Positions 1 to 8,162 are shown, counted from the first letter of the stretch. The stretch is DNA of 64,000 nt from Saccharothrix luteola (GCF_020859565.1 NZ_JAJHUO010000003.1:356945-420944), one strand, 5' to 3'. The notes: generated by a model from the sequence alone, not told the origin. Made by a program: numbers and translations.

Positions 1-74
1 ACGCCAACACCGGAATCCGACTGGACTGATCGGACATGCCGCATGACCGGACGGCCCGAGGAGCACGCGGGCAG

Positions 75-1052
75 ATGAAGCCAACCGAGATCAAGATCGA
101 GGGGACCGGTCCCGCGACCGCCTCCGGACCGGGGTCGGTCTCCAGCACGGGTGTGATCATCCAGATGGTCGGGCAACCGTCCTCTGGCGGAACTTCCGCC
201 CAGCCTCCGGCGCAGCTGACCGGCAGACAGTTCTTGGTGGCTGTAGGGGCCGTCACCGCCTTCTTCCTGGCGGTGAGCCTGGTGTCCTGTTTCTACGACC
301 CGGACGAGGAGTACACCACCGACAGCGGTGCCAGGCCGTCCTCCGCCGTGAACGAAGTACTGGTCGACGCACTCGAAAATGCGCTCCGCGACTGCGCGAA
401 GACCATGGTGACCGCTCCTCTCAACTGCCCGCAGGCTGCCGGCACCTCGGTTGCGACCAACCAAATCGTGACGTGGTCGTTGCACGGCGACCCGGTCGAC
501 GGTCACCAGATGGCCTGGCGTGACGACCACTTCGCTGTCCGGGGAAACGCCGTCATGACCCTCGCCTACAAGGATTACTTCGGTGACTCGAAGGTGAAGA
601 CCTACGTCGTGGGCTACCAATCCAGGATCGATTGGAAGAACGACAAGGCAACTGTGGGCCCGTTGAAGGGGATACCGCCGCTTCCAGGTGAGAGCGTGAC
701 GAAGAGGAGTGTGGACGTGTCCTTGGACGACCTCCTCCCTGTCGTCAAGGAAGTGTTCGACGAATGCGCGAATGCCACTCGCATCCCTCCGCCTCCCCGG
801 TGCCCACAGCCGGTCAACCTCAGCCGGAGGGAGCAAGCTGACTGGTCCTTCACCGGCGATCCGCTGCTCAACGTGAGAATGGAGACAAGTCAGGCCGACG
901 GTTTGATAAGAATTCACGGAAGTTATGCATCGGAGGTTCGGTACGTCACGGACCACTTCGGTCCGAAGACCGAGGTCGTCTCGGGCAACTTCACCGTGTT
1001 GGCGATCGTCGGCGACGACTCGCCCCAGGTGCTGCAGATCCTGGCGAATTGA
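75..1052 (+). CDS. membrane-anchored protein with duplicated Cys-containing extracellular module
   Basis: Unrecognised protein of 325 residues. The N-terminal 40 residues contain a Gly/Ala/Thr/Ser-rich stretch. One membrane segment lies at about residues 52-71 and is followed by an acidic juxtamembrane stretch, so the remainder is probably outside the cell. That part holds two similar modules. Each starts with a helix rich in Asp/Glu/Leu, followed by (D/E)CA, a Cys-Pro-Gln, and then W-S-x-x-G-D-P (near residues 104-150 and 235-275). The two cysteines of each module could form a disulfide. I chose ATG 75 because a GAGGAG run lies 12 bases upstream and the protein reads MKPTEIK; an in-frame ATG at 36 has no such signal. 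The function is unknown; internal duplication is what the sequence shows. Confidence 0.7.
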   Translation: MKPTEIKIEGTGPATASGPGSVSSTGVIIQMVGQPSSGGTSAQPPAQLTGRQFLVAVGAVTAFFLAVSLVSCFYDPDEEYTTDSGARPSSAVNEVLVDALENALRDCAKTMVTAPLNCPQAAGTSVATNQIVTWSLHGDPVDGHQMAWRDDHFAVRGNAVMTLAYKDYFGDSKVKTYVVGYQSRIDWKNDKATVGPLKGIPPLPGESVTKRSVDVSLDDLLPVVKEVFDECANATRIPPPPRCPQPVNLSRREQADWSFTGDPLLNVRMETSQADGLIRIHGSYASEVRYVTDHFGPKTEVVSGNFTVLAIVGDDSPQVLQILAN

Positions 1053-1195
1053 TCAGCGCGCCAGACCCGGCCCTGCTCGTCGCACGCGGACGCCGCAGGC
1101 TCGGCGACACCGGCTACCGCCGCGCCCTCACCGCCGCGGGCGCGCTGCTCGTGCTCGCGGGCGTGGCGATGGGCGTCGAGTTCGCGACCCTCTGA
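1049..1195 (+). CDS. putative 48-residue single-span membrane protein
   Basis: A short frame begins with TTG overlapping the stop codon of the preceding gene and encodes about 48 residues: a basic segment (residues 13-25) followed by one hydrophobic Ala/Leu/Val helix (residues 27-43). The basic-then-hydrophobic pattern and the start/stop overlap suggest a translationally coupled small membrane protein. The TTG start and the lack of a separate ribosome site keep confidence low. No family recognised. Confidence 0.4.
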   Translation: MISAPDPALLVARGRRRLGDTGYRRALTAAGALLVLAGVAMGVEFATL

Positions 1196-1249
1196 CGGGG
1201 AATTCGGCTGACGCGGCCCCCGACCCGCGGCTATGCATAGCGCGTGCCC

Positions 1250-1999
1250 ATGACCGACGAAGCGTTCCTCGACCACGTCGCCGACCGGCTGGCGGCCCTG
1301 CCCGCCGTGCGCGCCGTCGCCCTCGGCGGATCCCGCGCCCAGGGCACCGCCACCCCGGACAGCGACTGGGACTTCGCCGTCTACTACCGGGGCGACTTCG
1401 ACCCCGCCGACCTGCGCGCGGTCGGGTGGGAGGGCGAGGTCTCGGAGCTCGGCGGGTGGGGCGGCGGCGTCTTCAACGGCGGCGCCTGGCTCACCGTCGA
1501 AGGCAGGCGCGTCGACGTGCACTACCGCGACCTCGACGTGGTCGAGCACGAACTCGCCGAGGCCGAGCGGGGCCGCTTCCACTCGGAGCCGCTGATGTTC
1601 CACCTCGCCGGCATCCCCAGCTACCTGGTCGTCGGCGAACTCGCGCTGAACAGGGTGCTGCGCGGCGCCCTGCCCCGCCCGACCTACCCGGAGGCGCTGC
1701 GCGCGGCGGCGCCGTCCGTCTGGCGCGACAAGGCGGCCTTGACCCTGGACTACGCCCTCACCGCGCACGCGCCGAGCGGCCGGCTGGCCGAGGTCGCGGC
1801 CACGCTGGTCACCGCCGCCTTGCAGACCGCGCACGCGGTGCTCGCGGCACGCGGTCAGTGGACGACGAACGAGAAGCGGCTGCTGCAGGAGGCCGGGCTG
1901 CGCGGTGTCGACGCGATCGTGGCAGCGCTGCGCCCGGAGCCCGAGGCGTTGGCCCGGGCGATCATCGAGGCGCGGGACCTGTTCCGGGCCGCCACCTGA
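1250..1999 (+). CDS. DNA polymerase beta-superfamily nucleotidyltransferase
   Basis: The 249-residue protein has the nucleotidyltransferase signature G-G-S-R-A-Q-G-T-A-T-P-D-S-D-W-D-F at about residues 26-42. The two Asp of the D-x-D pair would hold the catalytic metals, and a third acidic residue in a V-D-V-H-Y strand near residue 88 fits the fold. The C-terminal half is helical and Ala/Arg-rich, as in the aminoglycoside-nucleotidyltransferase or MNT-type families. The substrate is not evident; it could modify a small molecule or a protein or RNA partner. An in-frame GTG lies six bases upstream. It ends one base before the convergent Eis-type gene. Confidence 0.85.
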   Translation: MTDEAFLDHVADRLAALPAVRAVALGGSRAQGTATPDSDWDFAVYYRGDFDPADLRAVGWEGEVSELGGWGGGVFNGGAWLTVEGRRVDVHYRDLDVVEHELAEAERGRFHSEPLMFHLAGIPSYLVVGELALNRVLRGALPRPTYPEALRAAAPSVWRDKAALTLDYALTAHAPSGRLAEVAATLVTAALQTAHAVLAARGQWTTNEKRLLQEAGLRGVDAIVAALRPEPEALARAIIEARDLFRAAT

Positions 2000-2000
2000 C

Positions 2001-3176
2001 CTACGGCAGGTAGAACGTCATCAGGTCACCGCGCACCGGCGGGAACAGGGCGTGCATCAGCTCGGCGTTCGGACCCGGGTACACGTCCGGCTCCCGCGCG
2101 GTCAGGCCGCGCAGACCGTGCGGGCCGAACAGCAGCGACGCCAGCATGTCCGGCGCCACGCCGCAGCCACCCGCCGCGCCCGGCGCCTGCATCCGCCCGC
2201 CCGCCACCACGGGACCGACCTCGCCCGCCTTGAACGGCAGCCGCACGTGCGACCGGTAGAACGAGACCACCGCCTCGCCCTCCTGATCGCCGAACCCGGC
2301 CCCCGTCAACCGCCGCCCGAACACCGGCCGCAAGTGCTCCAGCAGCGCGACCGGGTCGCCGATCCGCACGTAGTACGAGTTCGCCTCCGGCTCCGCGGGC
2401 CCGAGGAACGGCTCCAGCGCCTCGCCCGCCACCGACCCCGGCCGCTCGGTCACCTCGTCGGCCCCGGTCAACGCCAGCAGCGCGTGCGCCGCCGCCTCGT
2501 CGACGGCCGCCACCTCGCACAGCCGCACGCCTTCCTCCGGCGGGGTGGTGCGACCGGTGGCGACCGGCACGCCGTCCCGCTCCACCAGCCACTGCGTGCT
2601 GCCGTCGCGCGCCACCAACCACCGCCACAGGCCGGGGGAGTGCGGCATCCGCAGGTCGGCCCGCGCCTGCTCGGCGTCCTGGAGCCGGGCCATCGCCGGG
2701 ATGTCCTCGACCCCCGCCTCGCGCACCGCGTGCCCGCCGCCGTCGGGACGGCCCGACACCGGCCGGGTGGCCGAGATGGGGATCGCGTACGTGTAGTCGA
2801 ACTGGCGGTAGAAGTACGGGATGCCGAGCATCACGTTCACCAGCTGGCCGCGCGCGGCAGACCGCTCGTGCGCCCAACCCATCAGCGCGCGCACCAGCCC
2901 GCGGCCCTCGTAGGCGCGGTCGGTGGCGACCAGCTCGACCTGGCCGGCCGGGATCTCCACCCCGTCGAGCACCAGCGTCTCGTCCAGCAGGGTCGCGGTG
3001 GACACGACCTTGTCGCCGTCCACGACGACCGCGCACGCCTCCCAGCCCGCGTCCGGGTCCTCGACCACCAGGCGGTGGTCGACGGCGTCCGCCGGTTCGC
3101 CGCGGTCGACCAGCAGCGCGCCGATCTGGTCGAGGTCTTCCGGGCGCGCGGTCCGCAGCACCAGCCCATCGGTCAT
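2001..3176 (-). CDS. Eis-family GNAT N-acetyltransferase (first of two)
   Basis: 391 residues, the normal length of the Eis (enhanced intracellular survival) family: an N-terminal GNAT domain (about 1-130), a second degenerate GNAT-like domain, and a C-terminal SCP2-like fold. The N-terminal domain carries the G-R-G-L-V-R-A-L acetyl-CoA loop and the V-M-L-G-I-P-Y-F-Y-R-Q-F-D-Y segment typical of the family. Eis enzymes acetylate multiple amines on aminoglycosides and other substrates from acetyl-CoA. In characterised Eis the terminal carboxylate of a C-terminal Phe acts as base; here the protein ends Thr-Phe-Tyr-Leu-Pro, so that feature is not conserved. It is divergent from the 3261 gene with an 84-bp gap. 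A second member lies at 51862. Confidence 0.83.
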   Translation of the reverse strand: MTDGLVLRTARPEDLDQIGALLVDRGEPADAVDHRLVVEDPDAGWEACAVVVDGDKVVSTATLLDETLVLDGVEIPAGQVELVATDRAYEGRGLVRALMGWAHERSAARGQLVNVMLGIPYFYRQFDYTYAIPISATRPVSGRPDGGGHAVREAGVEDIPAMARLQDAEQARADLRMPHSPGLWRWLVARDGSTQWLVERDGVPVATGRTTPPEEGVRLCEVAAVDEAAAHALLALTGADEVTERPGSVAGEALEPFLGPAEPEANSYYVRIGDPVALLEHLRPVFGRRLTGAGFGDQEGEAVVSFYRSHVRLPFKAGEVGPVVAGGRMQAPGAAGGCGVAPDMLASLLFGPHGLRGLTAREPDVYPGPNAELMHALFPPVRGDLMTFYLP

Positions 3177-3260
3177 CGGTGCAGTGTGTGGGGTGTGTCC
3201 GAAATCGCGCCATCGGTTTTTCGGTGGCGGTCGCGCCCCCGCCGACGCAGAATCCGCGCC

Positions 3261-3716
3261 ATGCCCTGGCTGCCCGCTGACTTCGCCCACCCGACCCGCG
3301 TCCCGCTCGACGCCGAACACCACCTGCGACCCATCCGCGAGTCCGATGTGGACGTCGACTACCCCGCCGTGATGGGTTCGCAGGAGCGGTTGTGGTCGCT
3401 GTACGGCGAGAAGTGGGGTTGGCCGCCGGCCGACATGACCCACGAGCACGACCGCGTCGACCTCGCCAGGCACGAACGGGAGCAGGACGCGCACGAGTCG
3501 TTCAACTACGCGCTCTTCAACGCCGACGAGACCGAGCTGTACGGCTGCGTCTACATCGACCCCGTCGAGGACCCCGGGCGCACCGCCGACGCGCAGATCT
3601 CGTGGTGGGTCGTGGACGACCGCGTGGGCACCGACCTGGAGCGCGCGCTGGACGCGTTCGTGCCGAAGTGGATCGCGGAGGTGTGGCCCTTCATTGACCC
3701 GCACTACGGGATCTAG
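3261..3716 (+). CDS. GNAT-like N-acetyltransferase
   Basis: 151 residues. It begins with the L-R-P-I-R-x-S-D-V pattern of GNAT enzymes. There is a central Leu-Tyr-Gly-Cys-Val-Tyr-Ile strand, then an A-Q-I-S-W-W-V-V strand, which corresponds to GNAT strands 4-5. The segment that normally holds the acetyl-CoA P-loop is short, so catalytic activity cannot be assumed. The start ATG is the only one in a sensible place. It is divergently transcribed from the Eis-type gene; no operon partner is evident, since hisE starts 54 bases later with its own ribosome site. Confidence 0.72.
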   Translation: MPWLPADFAHPTRVPLDAEHHLRPIRESDVDVDYPAVMGSQERLWSLYGEKWGWPPADMTHEHDRVDLARHEREQDAHESFNYALFNADETELYGCVYIDPVEDPGRTADAQISWWVVDDRVGTDLERALDAFVPKWIAEVWPFIDPHYGI

Positions 3717-3769
3717 CGGCCACACCCTGGGTGCCTGCGGCCGTTCGGGGGATGGGAGGATCAGACCCC

Positions 3770-4033
3770 GTGAAGACCTTCGACGAGCTGTTCGCCGAGC
3801 TGAGCGAACGCGCACGCACCCGCCCTGAGGGCTCCGCCACCGCCGCGGCTCTAGACGCCGGGGTGCATGCGCAGGGCAAGAAGGTGCTGGAGGAGGCCGG
3901 CGAGGTCTGGATCGCCGCGGAGCACGAGTCCGACGAGCGCCTGGCCGAAGAGGTCTCCCAGCTGCTGTACCGGGTGCAGGTCCTGATGCTCGGCCGCGGT
4001 CTCACCCTCGAAGACGTCTACAAGCACCTGTGA
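3770..4033 (+). CDS. hisE: phosphoribosyl-ATP pyrophosphatase HisE
   Basis: 87 residues, standard for monofunctional HisE, which hydrolyses phosphoribosyl-ATP to phosphoribosyl-AMP in the second step of histidine synthesis. The all-alpha fold is recognised from K-T-F-D-E-L-F at the start, the [16 protein letters not shown] metal-binding helix (about residues 35-50), and [11 protein letters not shown]. The GTG start is preceded by GGGAGGA nine bases upstream. In many actinomycetes hisE is followed directly by hisG. Here a small monooxygenase-like gene overlaps its stop codon instead, and no hisG is in the window. Confidence 0.93.
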   Translation: MKTFDELFAELSERARTRPEGSATAAALDAGVHAQGKKVLEEAGEVWIAAEHESDERLAEEVSQLLYRVQVLMLGRGLTLEDVYKHL

Positions 4034-4317
4034 TCCTGGAAGTCGCCGCGCTCGACGTCCGCCCCGGCCTGGAGGCGGACTTCGAGCGGGCGTTCGACCA
4101 GGCACGGGAGGTCATCGCGCAGTCGCCCGGGTTCGTCTCGCTCGACCTGCGGCGGTCGGTCGAGCACCCGTCCCGGTACCTGCTGCTGGTGGGGTGGGAA
4201 CGGCTGGAGGACCACACGGTGGGCTTCCGGCAGGGGCCGTTGTACCCGCGGTGGAAGGCGTTGCTGCACCACTTCTACGACCCGTTCCCGACCGTCGAGC
4301 ACTACCGCGCCCTCTGA
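4030..4317 (+). CDS. antibiotic biosynthesis monooxygenase (ABM)-fold protein
   Basis: 95 residues with the ABM dimeric ferredoxin-like fold pattern: an opening beta strand, D-F-E-R-A-F, then Gln-Ser-Pro-Gly-Phe-Val-Ser-Leu strand, a Tyr-Leu-Leu-Leu-Val-Gly-Trp-Glu strand near residue 57, and a C-terminal Trp-Lys-Ala helix. Members range from cofactor-free monooxygenases to heme-degrading enzymes and uncharacterised proteins, so the reaction is unknown. The GTG start overlaps the hisE stop (GTGA), indicating translational coupling. Its 3' end overlaps the convergent phosphoribosyltransferase gene by 16 bases. Confidence 0.8.
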   Translation: MILEVAALDVRPGLEADFERAFDQAREVIAQSPGFVSLDLRRSVEHPSRYLLLVGWERLEDHTVGFRQGPLYPRWKALLHHFYDPFPTVEHYRAL

Positions 4318-4934
4318 CGGCGCAGCAGTTCGATCACCTGCTCGTCGGTGGTCTGGTCGAAGTGGCCGTAGAACCGGCCGACCGCCCGGAAGTCCACCCG
4401 CGGGTGCGGGCAGACCACCAGGTCGGCGTCCGCGCGCAGGGCGCTCACCGAGTCCGCCGCGCCCACCGGCACCGCGAGCACCAGGCGTCCCGGGTTCTCA
4501 CCGCGGGCTTCGCGCAGCGCGGCACGAGCCGTGACGCCGGTGGCCAGGCCGTCGTCCACCACGAGCACGTCACGGCCTTCGAACCGCACCGGGCCGTCCC
4601 GGTACAGCTCCAGCCGCCGCCGGGCCTCCCGCCGTTCGGCCTCGCACGTCTCGGCCAGGTCCTCGCGGGTGAGGCGGAGCAGGCGCAGCGCGTCCTCGTC
4701 GAAGATCGGCTCGCCGTTCGCGGTGACCGCGCCGATGCCGTACTCGGGGTGGCCGGGCGCGCCGATCTTGCGCGCGACGGCCACGTCCAGCTCACCGCCC
4801 AGCGCCGAGGCGACCTCGAACGCCACCGGCACGCCGCCGCGGGCCAGGCCGAGCACCAGGGGATCGGTCCACGTCTCGCCGGCCAGCGCCCGGGCGAGCA
4901 CCCGTCCGGCGTCGAAGCGGTCCGCGAACCTCAT
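4302..4934 (-). CDS. phosphoribosyltransferase-fold protein
   Basis: 210 residues of the PRTase-like family often found in actinomycetes. The PRPP-binding loop is V-L-V-V-D-D-G-L-A-T-G-V-T-A at about residues 120-133, the diagnostic two-acid plus T-G-x-T signature. An N-terminal G-L-A-R-G-G-V-P-V segment (residues 29-37) corresponds to the first loop of the type I fold. Its base substrate cannot be deduced; many such proteins are stress-associated. Start ATG 4934 follows the MITE-like element at 4981-5143, so that insertion lies in its upstream region and may separate it from, or supply, promoter sequence. Confidence 0.85.
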   Translation of the reverse strand: MRFADRFDAGRVLARALAGETWTDPLVLGLARGGVPVAFEVASALGGELDVAVARKIGAPGHPEYGIGAVTANGEPIFDEDALRLLRLTREDLAETCEAERREARRRLELYRDGPVRFEGRDVLVVDDGLATGVTARAALREARGENPGRLVLAVPVGAADSVSALRADADLVVCPHPRVDFRAVGRFYGHFDQTTDEQVIELLRRQRAR

Positions 4935-4980
4935 GGCCCCATGGTGCGCGCCACGCGTGCCGGCTGCGACCGTGGGCCTA

Positions 4981-5143
4981 GGCCTGTTTCGCAAGTCTCG
5001 TTCGATGAGAGTCGCGCTGGAGGTGGTTCCTGGCGGTGCGGCCGGACGGGCCGCATACCGCTGTTGTATGTGGCCCGTCCGGCCGTGCCCCCGGGGGCCG
5101 CCTCAGGCCCGACTATCGCGAACACGGACTTGTGAAACAGGCC
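4981..5143. mobile_element. 163-bp fold-back MITE-like element
   Basis: The element begins GGCCTGTTTCGCAAGTC and ends with the near-perfect inverse, GACTTGTGAAACAGGCC, one mismatch over 17 bases. The inner sequence continues as two imperfect arms. Around the centre (about 5028-5092) the arms pair almost perfectly over 24 of 26 bases on either side of a CGCTGTT loop, so the whole element can fold into one long hairpin. TA dinucleotides lie at both outer sides (4979-4980; 5145-5146, with one extra T on the right). There is no coding capacity. This is what a non-autonomous fold-back element mobilised by a TA-targeting transposase would look like; the transposase is not in the window. Confidence 0.65.
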
Positions 5144-5158
5144 TTAGCTTTGCCCTAG

Positions 5159-5932
5159 CTAGCGCTCCCGCACGAACAGCGACTGCGCGCTGCGCCCCAC
5201 GGGCCCGTGCTCGTCGTGCAGGACGCTGCTCGCCACGCCCACCCCCGACGGTCCGATCACCGTGCGCGCGTCCAGGGCGAACCACTCGCCGACCGGCTCG
5301 CGGTGCAGGTGCACGGTCAGGTCGGTGTTGATCGCGTACCACGTGCGGATGTCCAGGCGGCTGGACACGCCGCTCGCCGAGTCGGCCACGGTGAACAGGC
5401 GTTGCGCCGCGCTCGGCTCCTCGCCGGCCACCACGCGCACCTGCGGCCGCGCCCACACCACCGCGTCACCGGGCGCGAAGATGCCGCCGCTGACCGAACG
5501 CCACTGCATCGCGGCCAGGTAGCCGCCCCGCCAGTGCTCGGGGACGGCCATCGGCTCGCACGCCGCCGGCGCGACGAGCGGCTCACCCGCGCCGGACGCC
5601 ACCGCCGCCGTGTCGCCCGCCACGATCCGCCACGCGTTCGCCCGCAGCACCGGGCGGCCCCCGTGCGCCAACTCGGCCGACAGCAGCTCCACCGAACGCC
5701 CCGGCCGCACCACCGACGCCGTCACGGTCAGCTCCGCCACCGGCACCGGGCCGAGCACCTCGAACGCCACCCGCGACAGCACCGCCTCCGGCCGCGGCGC
5801 GCACCGCTCCAACGCCCGCACCAGCAGCGCCGACGGCGGCCCCAGGTGCTGGCTGTCCTCGCCCCAGGGACCGGTGGTGTGCCCGGTGGCGGCGAACCGG
5901 TCGTGGTCCAGCTGTTCGTAGAACGCGTCCAT
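5159..5932 (-). CDS. acyl-CoA thioesterase-like (double hotdog) protein
   Basis: 257 residues. The sequence resembles TesB/4HBT_3 thioesterases: a first hotdog domain with G-P-P-S-A-L-L-V-R-A-L and R-V-A-F-E-V-L-G-P-V-P-V, and a second with S-S-R-L-D-I, the Tyr-Ala-Ile-Asn-Thr-Asp-Leu-Thr-Val strand and G-E-W-F-A-L-D-A. These proteins hydrolyse acyl-CoA thioesters. I place the start at ATG 5932 (MDAFYEQ). Upstream in-frame starts exist (to 5968) but lie within a short tandem-repeat region. A TAG stop sits only 16 bases from the end of the MITE-like element. Confidence 0.78.
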   Translation of the reverse strand: MDAFYEQLDHDRFAATGHTTGPWGEDSQHLGPPSALLVRALERCAPRPEAVLSRVAFEVLGPVPVAELTVTASVVRPGRSVELLSAELAHGGRPVLRANAWRIVAGDTAAVASGAGEPLVAPAACEPMAVPEHWRGGYLAAMQWRSVSGGIFAPGDAVVWARPQVRVVAGEEPSAAQRLFTVADSASGVSSRLDIRTWYAINTDLTVHLHREPVGEWFALDARTVIGPSGVGVASSVLHDEHGPVGRSAQSLFVRER

Positions 5933-5971
5933 CAGCACAACTCCATCAAGCACGAACTCCATCAGCACGAG
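5928..5971. repeat. three imperfect 14-16 bp tandem repeats at a gene start
   Basis: TCCATCAGCACAAC, TCCATCAAGCACGAAC and TCCATCAGCACGAG follow one another directly. They overlap the chosen start codon of the thioesterase gene, so unit gain or loss would move or duplicate in-frame start codons. They are probably slippage products. Confidence 0.5.
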
Positions 5972-6004
5972 CCCGTCAGCGCCGGACCCTCGGTCGAACC
6001 CCGG

Positions 6005-6871
6005 TCAGTCGGCCCGGTCCAGCGCGGTCTCCACCCCGGCGTCCGGCTCCGGCCAGCCCGGGTACGGCGGCGGCGTGCCGTCGAACGCCGGGCACAGCGC
6101 CTTGTGGTCGCAGTAGTCGCACAGCCTGCCCGGGTTCGGCCGGAAGTCGCCGGACTTCGCCGCGCGCAGGATGGCGTCCCAGATCGCCTCCAGCGTGCGC
6201 TCGAACCGGGTCAGCTCAGCCTCGTCCGGCTGGTAGGCCAACGCCTGCCGGTCGGCCAGGTACATCAGCCGCAGCTGGCGCGGCACCACGCCGCGCAGCC
6301 GCCACAGCACCAGCGCGTAGAACTTCATCTGGAACAACGCCTTGGCCTCGCCGACCTCGCGCGGCGCGGCGCCCGTCTTGTAGTCGACCACCCGGATCTC
6401 GCCGGTCGGCGCCACGTCCACGCGGTCGATGTACCCGCGCAGCAGCACACCCGAGGGCAGCTCCCACTCCACCAGCAGCTCACGGGCGTCGGCGTCGAAC
6501 CGGCGCGGGTCCTCCAGCCCGAAGTAGCCGTCCAGCAGCTCCTCCGCCGACGCGAGCCACCGCTCCTGCTCGGGATCGCCCTCGGCGAACAGCTCGGCGA
6601 ACTCCGGCCGCTCGGCCCGCACCCGCTCCCAGGCCGGACCGACCAGCGCCCGCGCCCTCTCCGGCAGCCGTTCGTCGGCGGGCAGGCCGAACAGGTCCTC
6701 CAGCACCGCGTGCACCACCGTGCCGCGCACCTGCGCCCTGGTCGGCTTCTCGGGCAGCCGGTCGACGGCGCGGAAGCGGTAGAGCAGCGGGCACTGCTTG
6801 AAGTCGCCCGCTCGCGAGGGCGACAGCGCTGGCCTGCGAACAGGGCGCTCGGTGATCGTCGGCACTGCCAT
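6005..6871 (-). CDS. RecB-family PD-(D/E)XK nuclease with probable Fe-S cluster
   Basis: 288 residues, Cas4/AddB-like nuclease domain. Visible motifs: R-G-T-V-V-H-A-V-L-E (His of motif I, near residue 50), the catalytic G-Y-I-D-R-V-D and R-V-V-D-Y-K-T-G-A pair (the D and the E/D-x-K, near residues 150-172), and Q-M-K-F-Y-A-L. An early Cys (F-K-Q-C-P, residue about 29) and the C-terminal C-D-Y-C-D-H-K-A-L-C would together form the four-Cys [4Fe-4S] site of this class. A homologous RecB-like gene sits next to the TrmI methyltransferase gene in mycobacteria, so it belongs to the conserved proteasome neighbourhood even though a few genes now intervene. Confidence 0.88.
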   Translation of the reverse strand: MAVPTITERPVRRPALSPSRAGDFKQCPLLYRFRAVDRLPEKPTRAQVRGTVVHAVLEDLFGLPADERLPERARALVGPAWERVRAERPEFAELFAEGDPEQERWLASAEELLDGYFGLEDPRRFDADARELLVEWELPSGVLLRGYIDRVDVAPTGEIRVVDYKTGAAPREVGEAKALFQMKFYALVLWRLRGVVPRQLRLMYLADRQALAYQPDEAELTRFERTLEAIWDAILRAAKSGDFRPNPGRLCDYCDHKALCPAFDGTPPPYPGWPEPDAGVETALDRAD

Positions 6872-6927
6872 GGCCCAGAACCATAGGCCAACCCCCCGAC
6901 AAGATCGGGTCCGAACCGCGCGAGGCG

Positions 6928-8103
6928 CTACGCGGCGGCGTGCGCGTAGTCCGGCAGGTCGATCTTGTTCGTGATGTCCTTGCCGGCCTTCAACATGAGG
7001 TCGAGCAGGAACTTGTTGCCCAGGAGCCCGTTGCGCGCGAGCAGGGCGAACCGGCTCGCCGGGGCCAGGAACTTCCCCGTCCGGTCACCGCCCTTCTGGC
7101 ACCGTCGGGCGTAGTCGCGCACCCGGTCCTCATAACGCCGGAACGCGGCCTCGTGGTCGCCGTTCGCGGTGGCCAGCTCGCCCGCGAGCACGTACGCGCC
7201 GACCACGGCGGTGCCCGCGCCCATGCCGCCGATGGTGGCGCCGCAGGCCGCGTCGCCGACCAGCGCGACCCGCCCCCGTGACCAGGGTCGGACGTCCACC
7301 CGGCTGATCGAGTCGAAGTACAGCTCCGTCGTGTGCGCCAAGGACGCCAGCACCTCCGGCGTCCGCCACCCCACCCCGCGGAACGCGTCGAGGAGCAGCC
7401 GGCGCTGCCCGGCCACGTCGTGCCGGTCGTACTCCAGGCGCGGCGACTTGAACGCCACGAACGCGCCCGGCCGGTCCGGGCCGCCGCCGGTGGACACCAG
7501 CCGTCCCGGCACGTTGTAGCTCAACGGCGCGGCCGGCGCGTCGAACCCGGCGGGCAGGTCCCAGCTCGCGACGTAGTAGCCGAGGTGGCTGACGAACCGC
7601 TCCTCCGGCCCGAAGGCCAGCGCGCGGACCCGCGAGTGGATGCCGTCGGCGCCGATGACCAGGTCGAACGTGCGCCGCGCGCCGGAGGCGAACGTCACGT
7701 CGACACCGTCGGGCGTCTCGGTCAACGCGGTGATCGAGTCGCCGAAGACGTAGTCCGCCCGCGCCCTGCCGTGCTCGTGGAGCACCCGCGAGAGGTCCGA
7801 GCGCAGCACCTCGACGTCGCCGCCCGCGAAGTCCGCGGGCAGGTGGAGCACGGTGCGCCCGCGCTCATCCACGAACGTCATCGGGCTGCCGCCGGTCTGG
7901 ACCTCGCGCAGCCGGTCCAGCACGCCCATCCGCTCCAGCACGGTGAGGTGCGTCTCGCCGCGGAAGTCGACCGCCGCGCCACCGCCGCGCAGCGCGGGCG
8001 CGATCTCGACCACGGTCGGCTCGAAGCCGTAGCGCGCGAGCCAGTAGGCCAGCGCCGGTCCGGCGACGCTCGCGCCGGAGATCAGGACCCGCTTGTCCGC
8101 CAT
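6928..8103 (-). CDS. FAD-dependent aromatic-type monooxygenase (PHBH fold)
   Basis: 391 residues. It has an N-terminal dinucleotide-binding G-A-S-V-A-G-P-A motif (residues 10-17), the V-I-G-A-D-G-I-H-S-R-V-R motif near residue 160, and the R-V-A-L-V-G-D-A-A-C-G flavin motif near residue 290. These are the three signatures of class A flavoprotein monooxygenases, of which TetX-like and antibiotic-modifying enzymes are members. NAD(P)H would reduce FAD and the substrate would be hydroxylated; the substrate is unknown. It is divergent from a TetR-family regulator with a palindromic intergenic region, a layout typical of regulator-controlled detoxification. Confidence 0.88.
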   Translation of the reverse strand: MADKRVLISGASVAGPALAYWLARYGFEPTVVEIAPALRGGGAAVDFRGETHLTVLERMGVLDRLREVQTGGSPMTFVDERGRTVLHLPADFAGGDVEVLRSDLSRVLHEHGRARADYVFGDSITALTETPDGVDVTFASGARRTFDLVIGADGIHSRVRALAFGPEERFVSHLGYYVASWDLPAGFDAPAAPLSYNVPGRLVSTGGGPDRPGAFVAFKSPRLEYDRHDVAGQRRLLLDAFRGVGWRTPEVLASLAHTTELYFDSISRVDVRPWSRGRVALVGDAACGATIGGMGAGTAVVGAYVLAGELATANGDHEAAFRRYEDRVRDYARRCQKGGDRTGKFLAPASRFALLARNGLLGNKFLLDLMLKAGKDITNKIDLPDYAHAAA

Positions 8104-8114
8104 GTCCGCCCCTT

Positions 8115-8162
8115 AACTGTGTCCATCGGAAGCAATTTTATTTGTGTATGTTAGACACAGTT
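8115..8162. promoter_or_regulatory. candidate TetR operator(s) between monooxygenase and regulator
   Basis: Two nested symmetries occur in the 88-bp divergent region: AACTGTGTC at 8115-8123 is mirrored by GACACAGTT at 8154-8162. Inside this, TGTGTATGTTAGACACA (8143-8159) is an imperfect 17-bp palindrome. The region is AT-rich compared with its surroundings and holds -10-like TTTTAT sequences. It probably binds the TetR protein encoded at 8192 and controls both directions. Confidence 0.55.

Noticed and set aside
3731..3769. Upstream ATG/GTG extension of hisE
   Set aside because: The ribosome site GGGAGGA lies after the earlier start, and the resulting 13 extra residues are not part of HisE.
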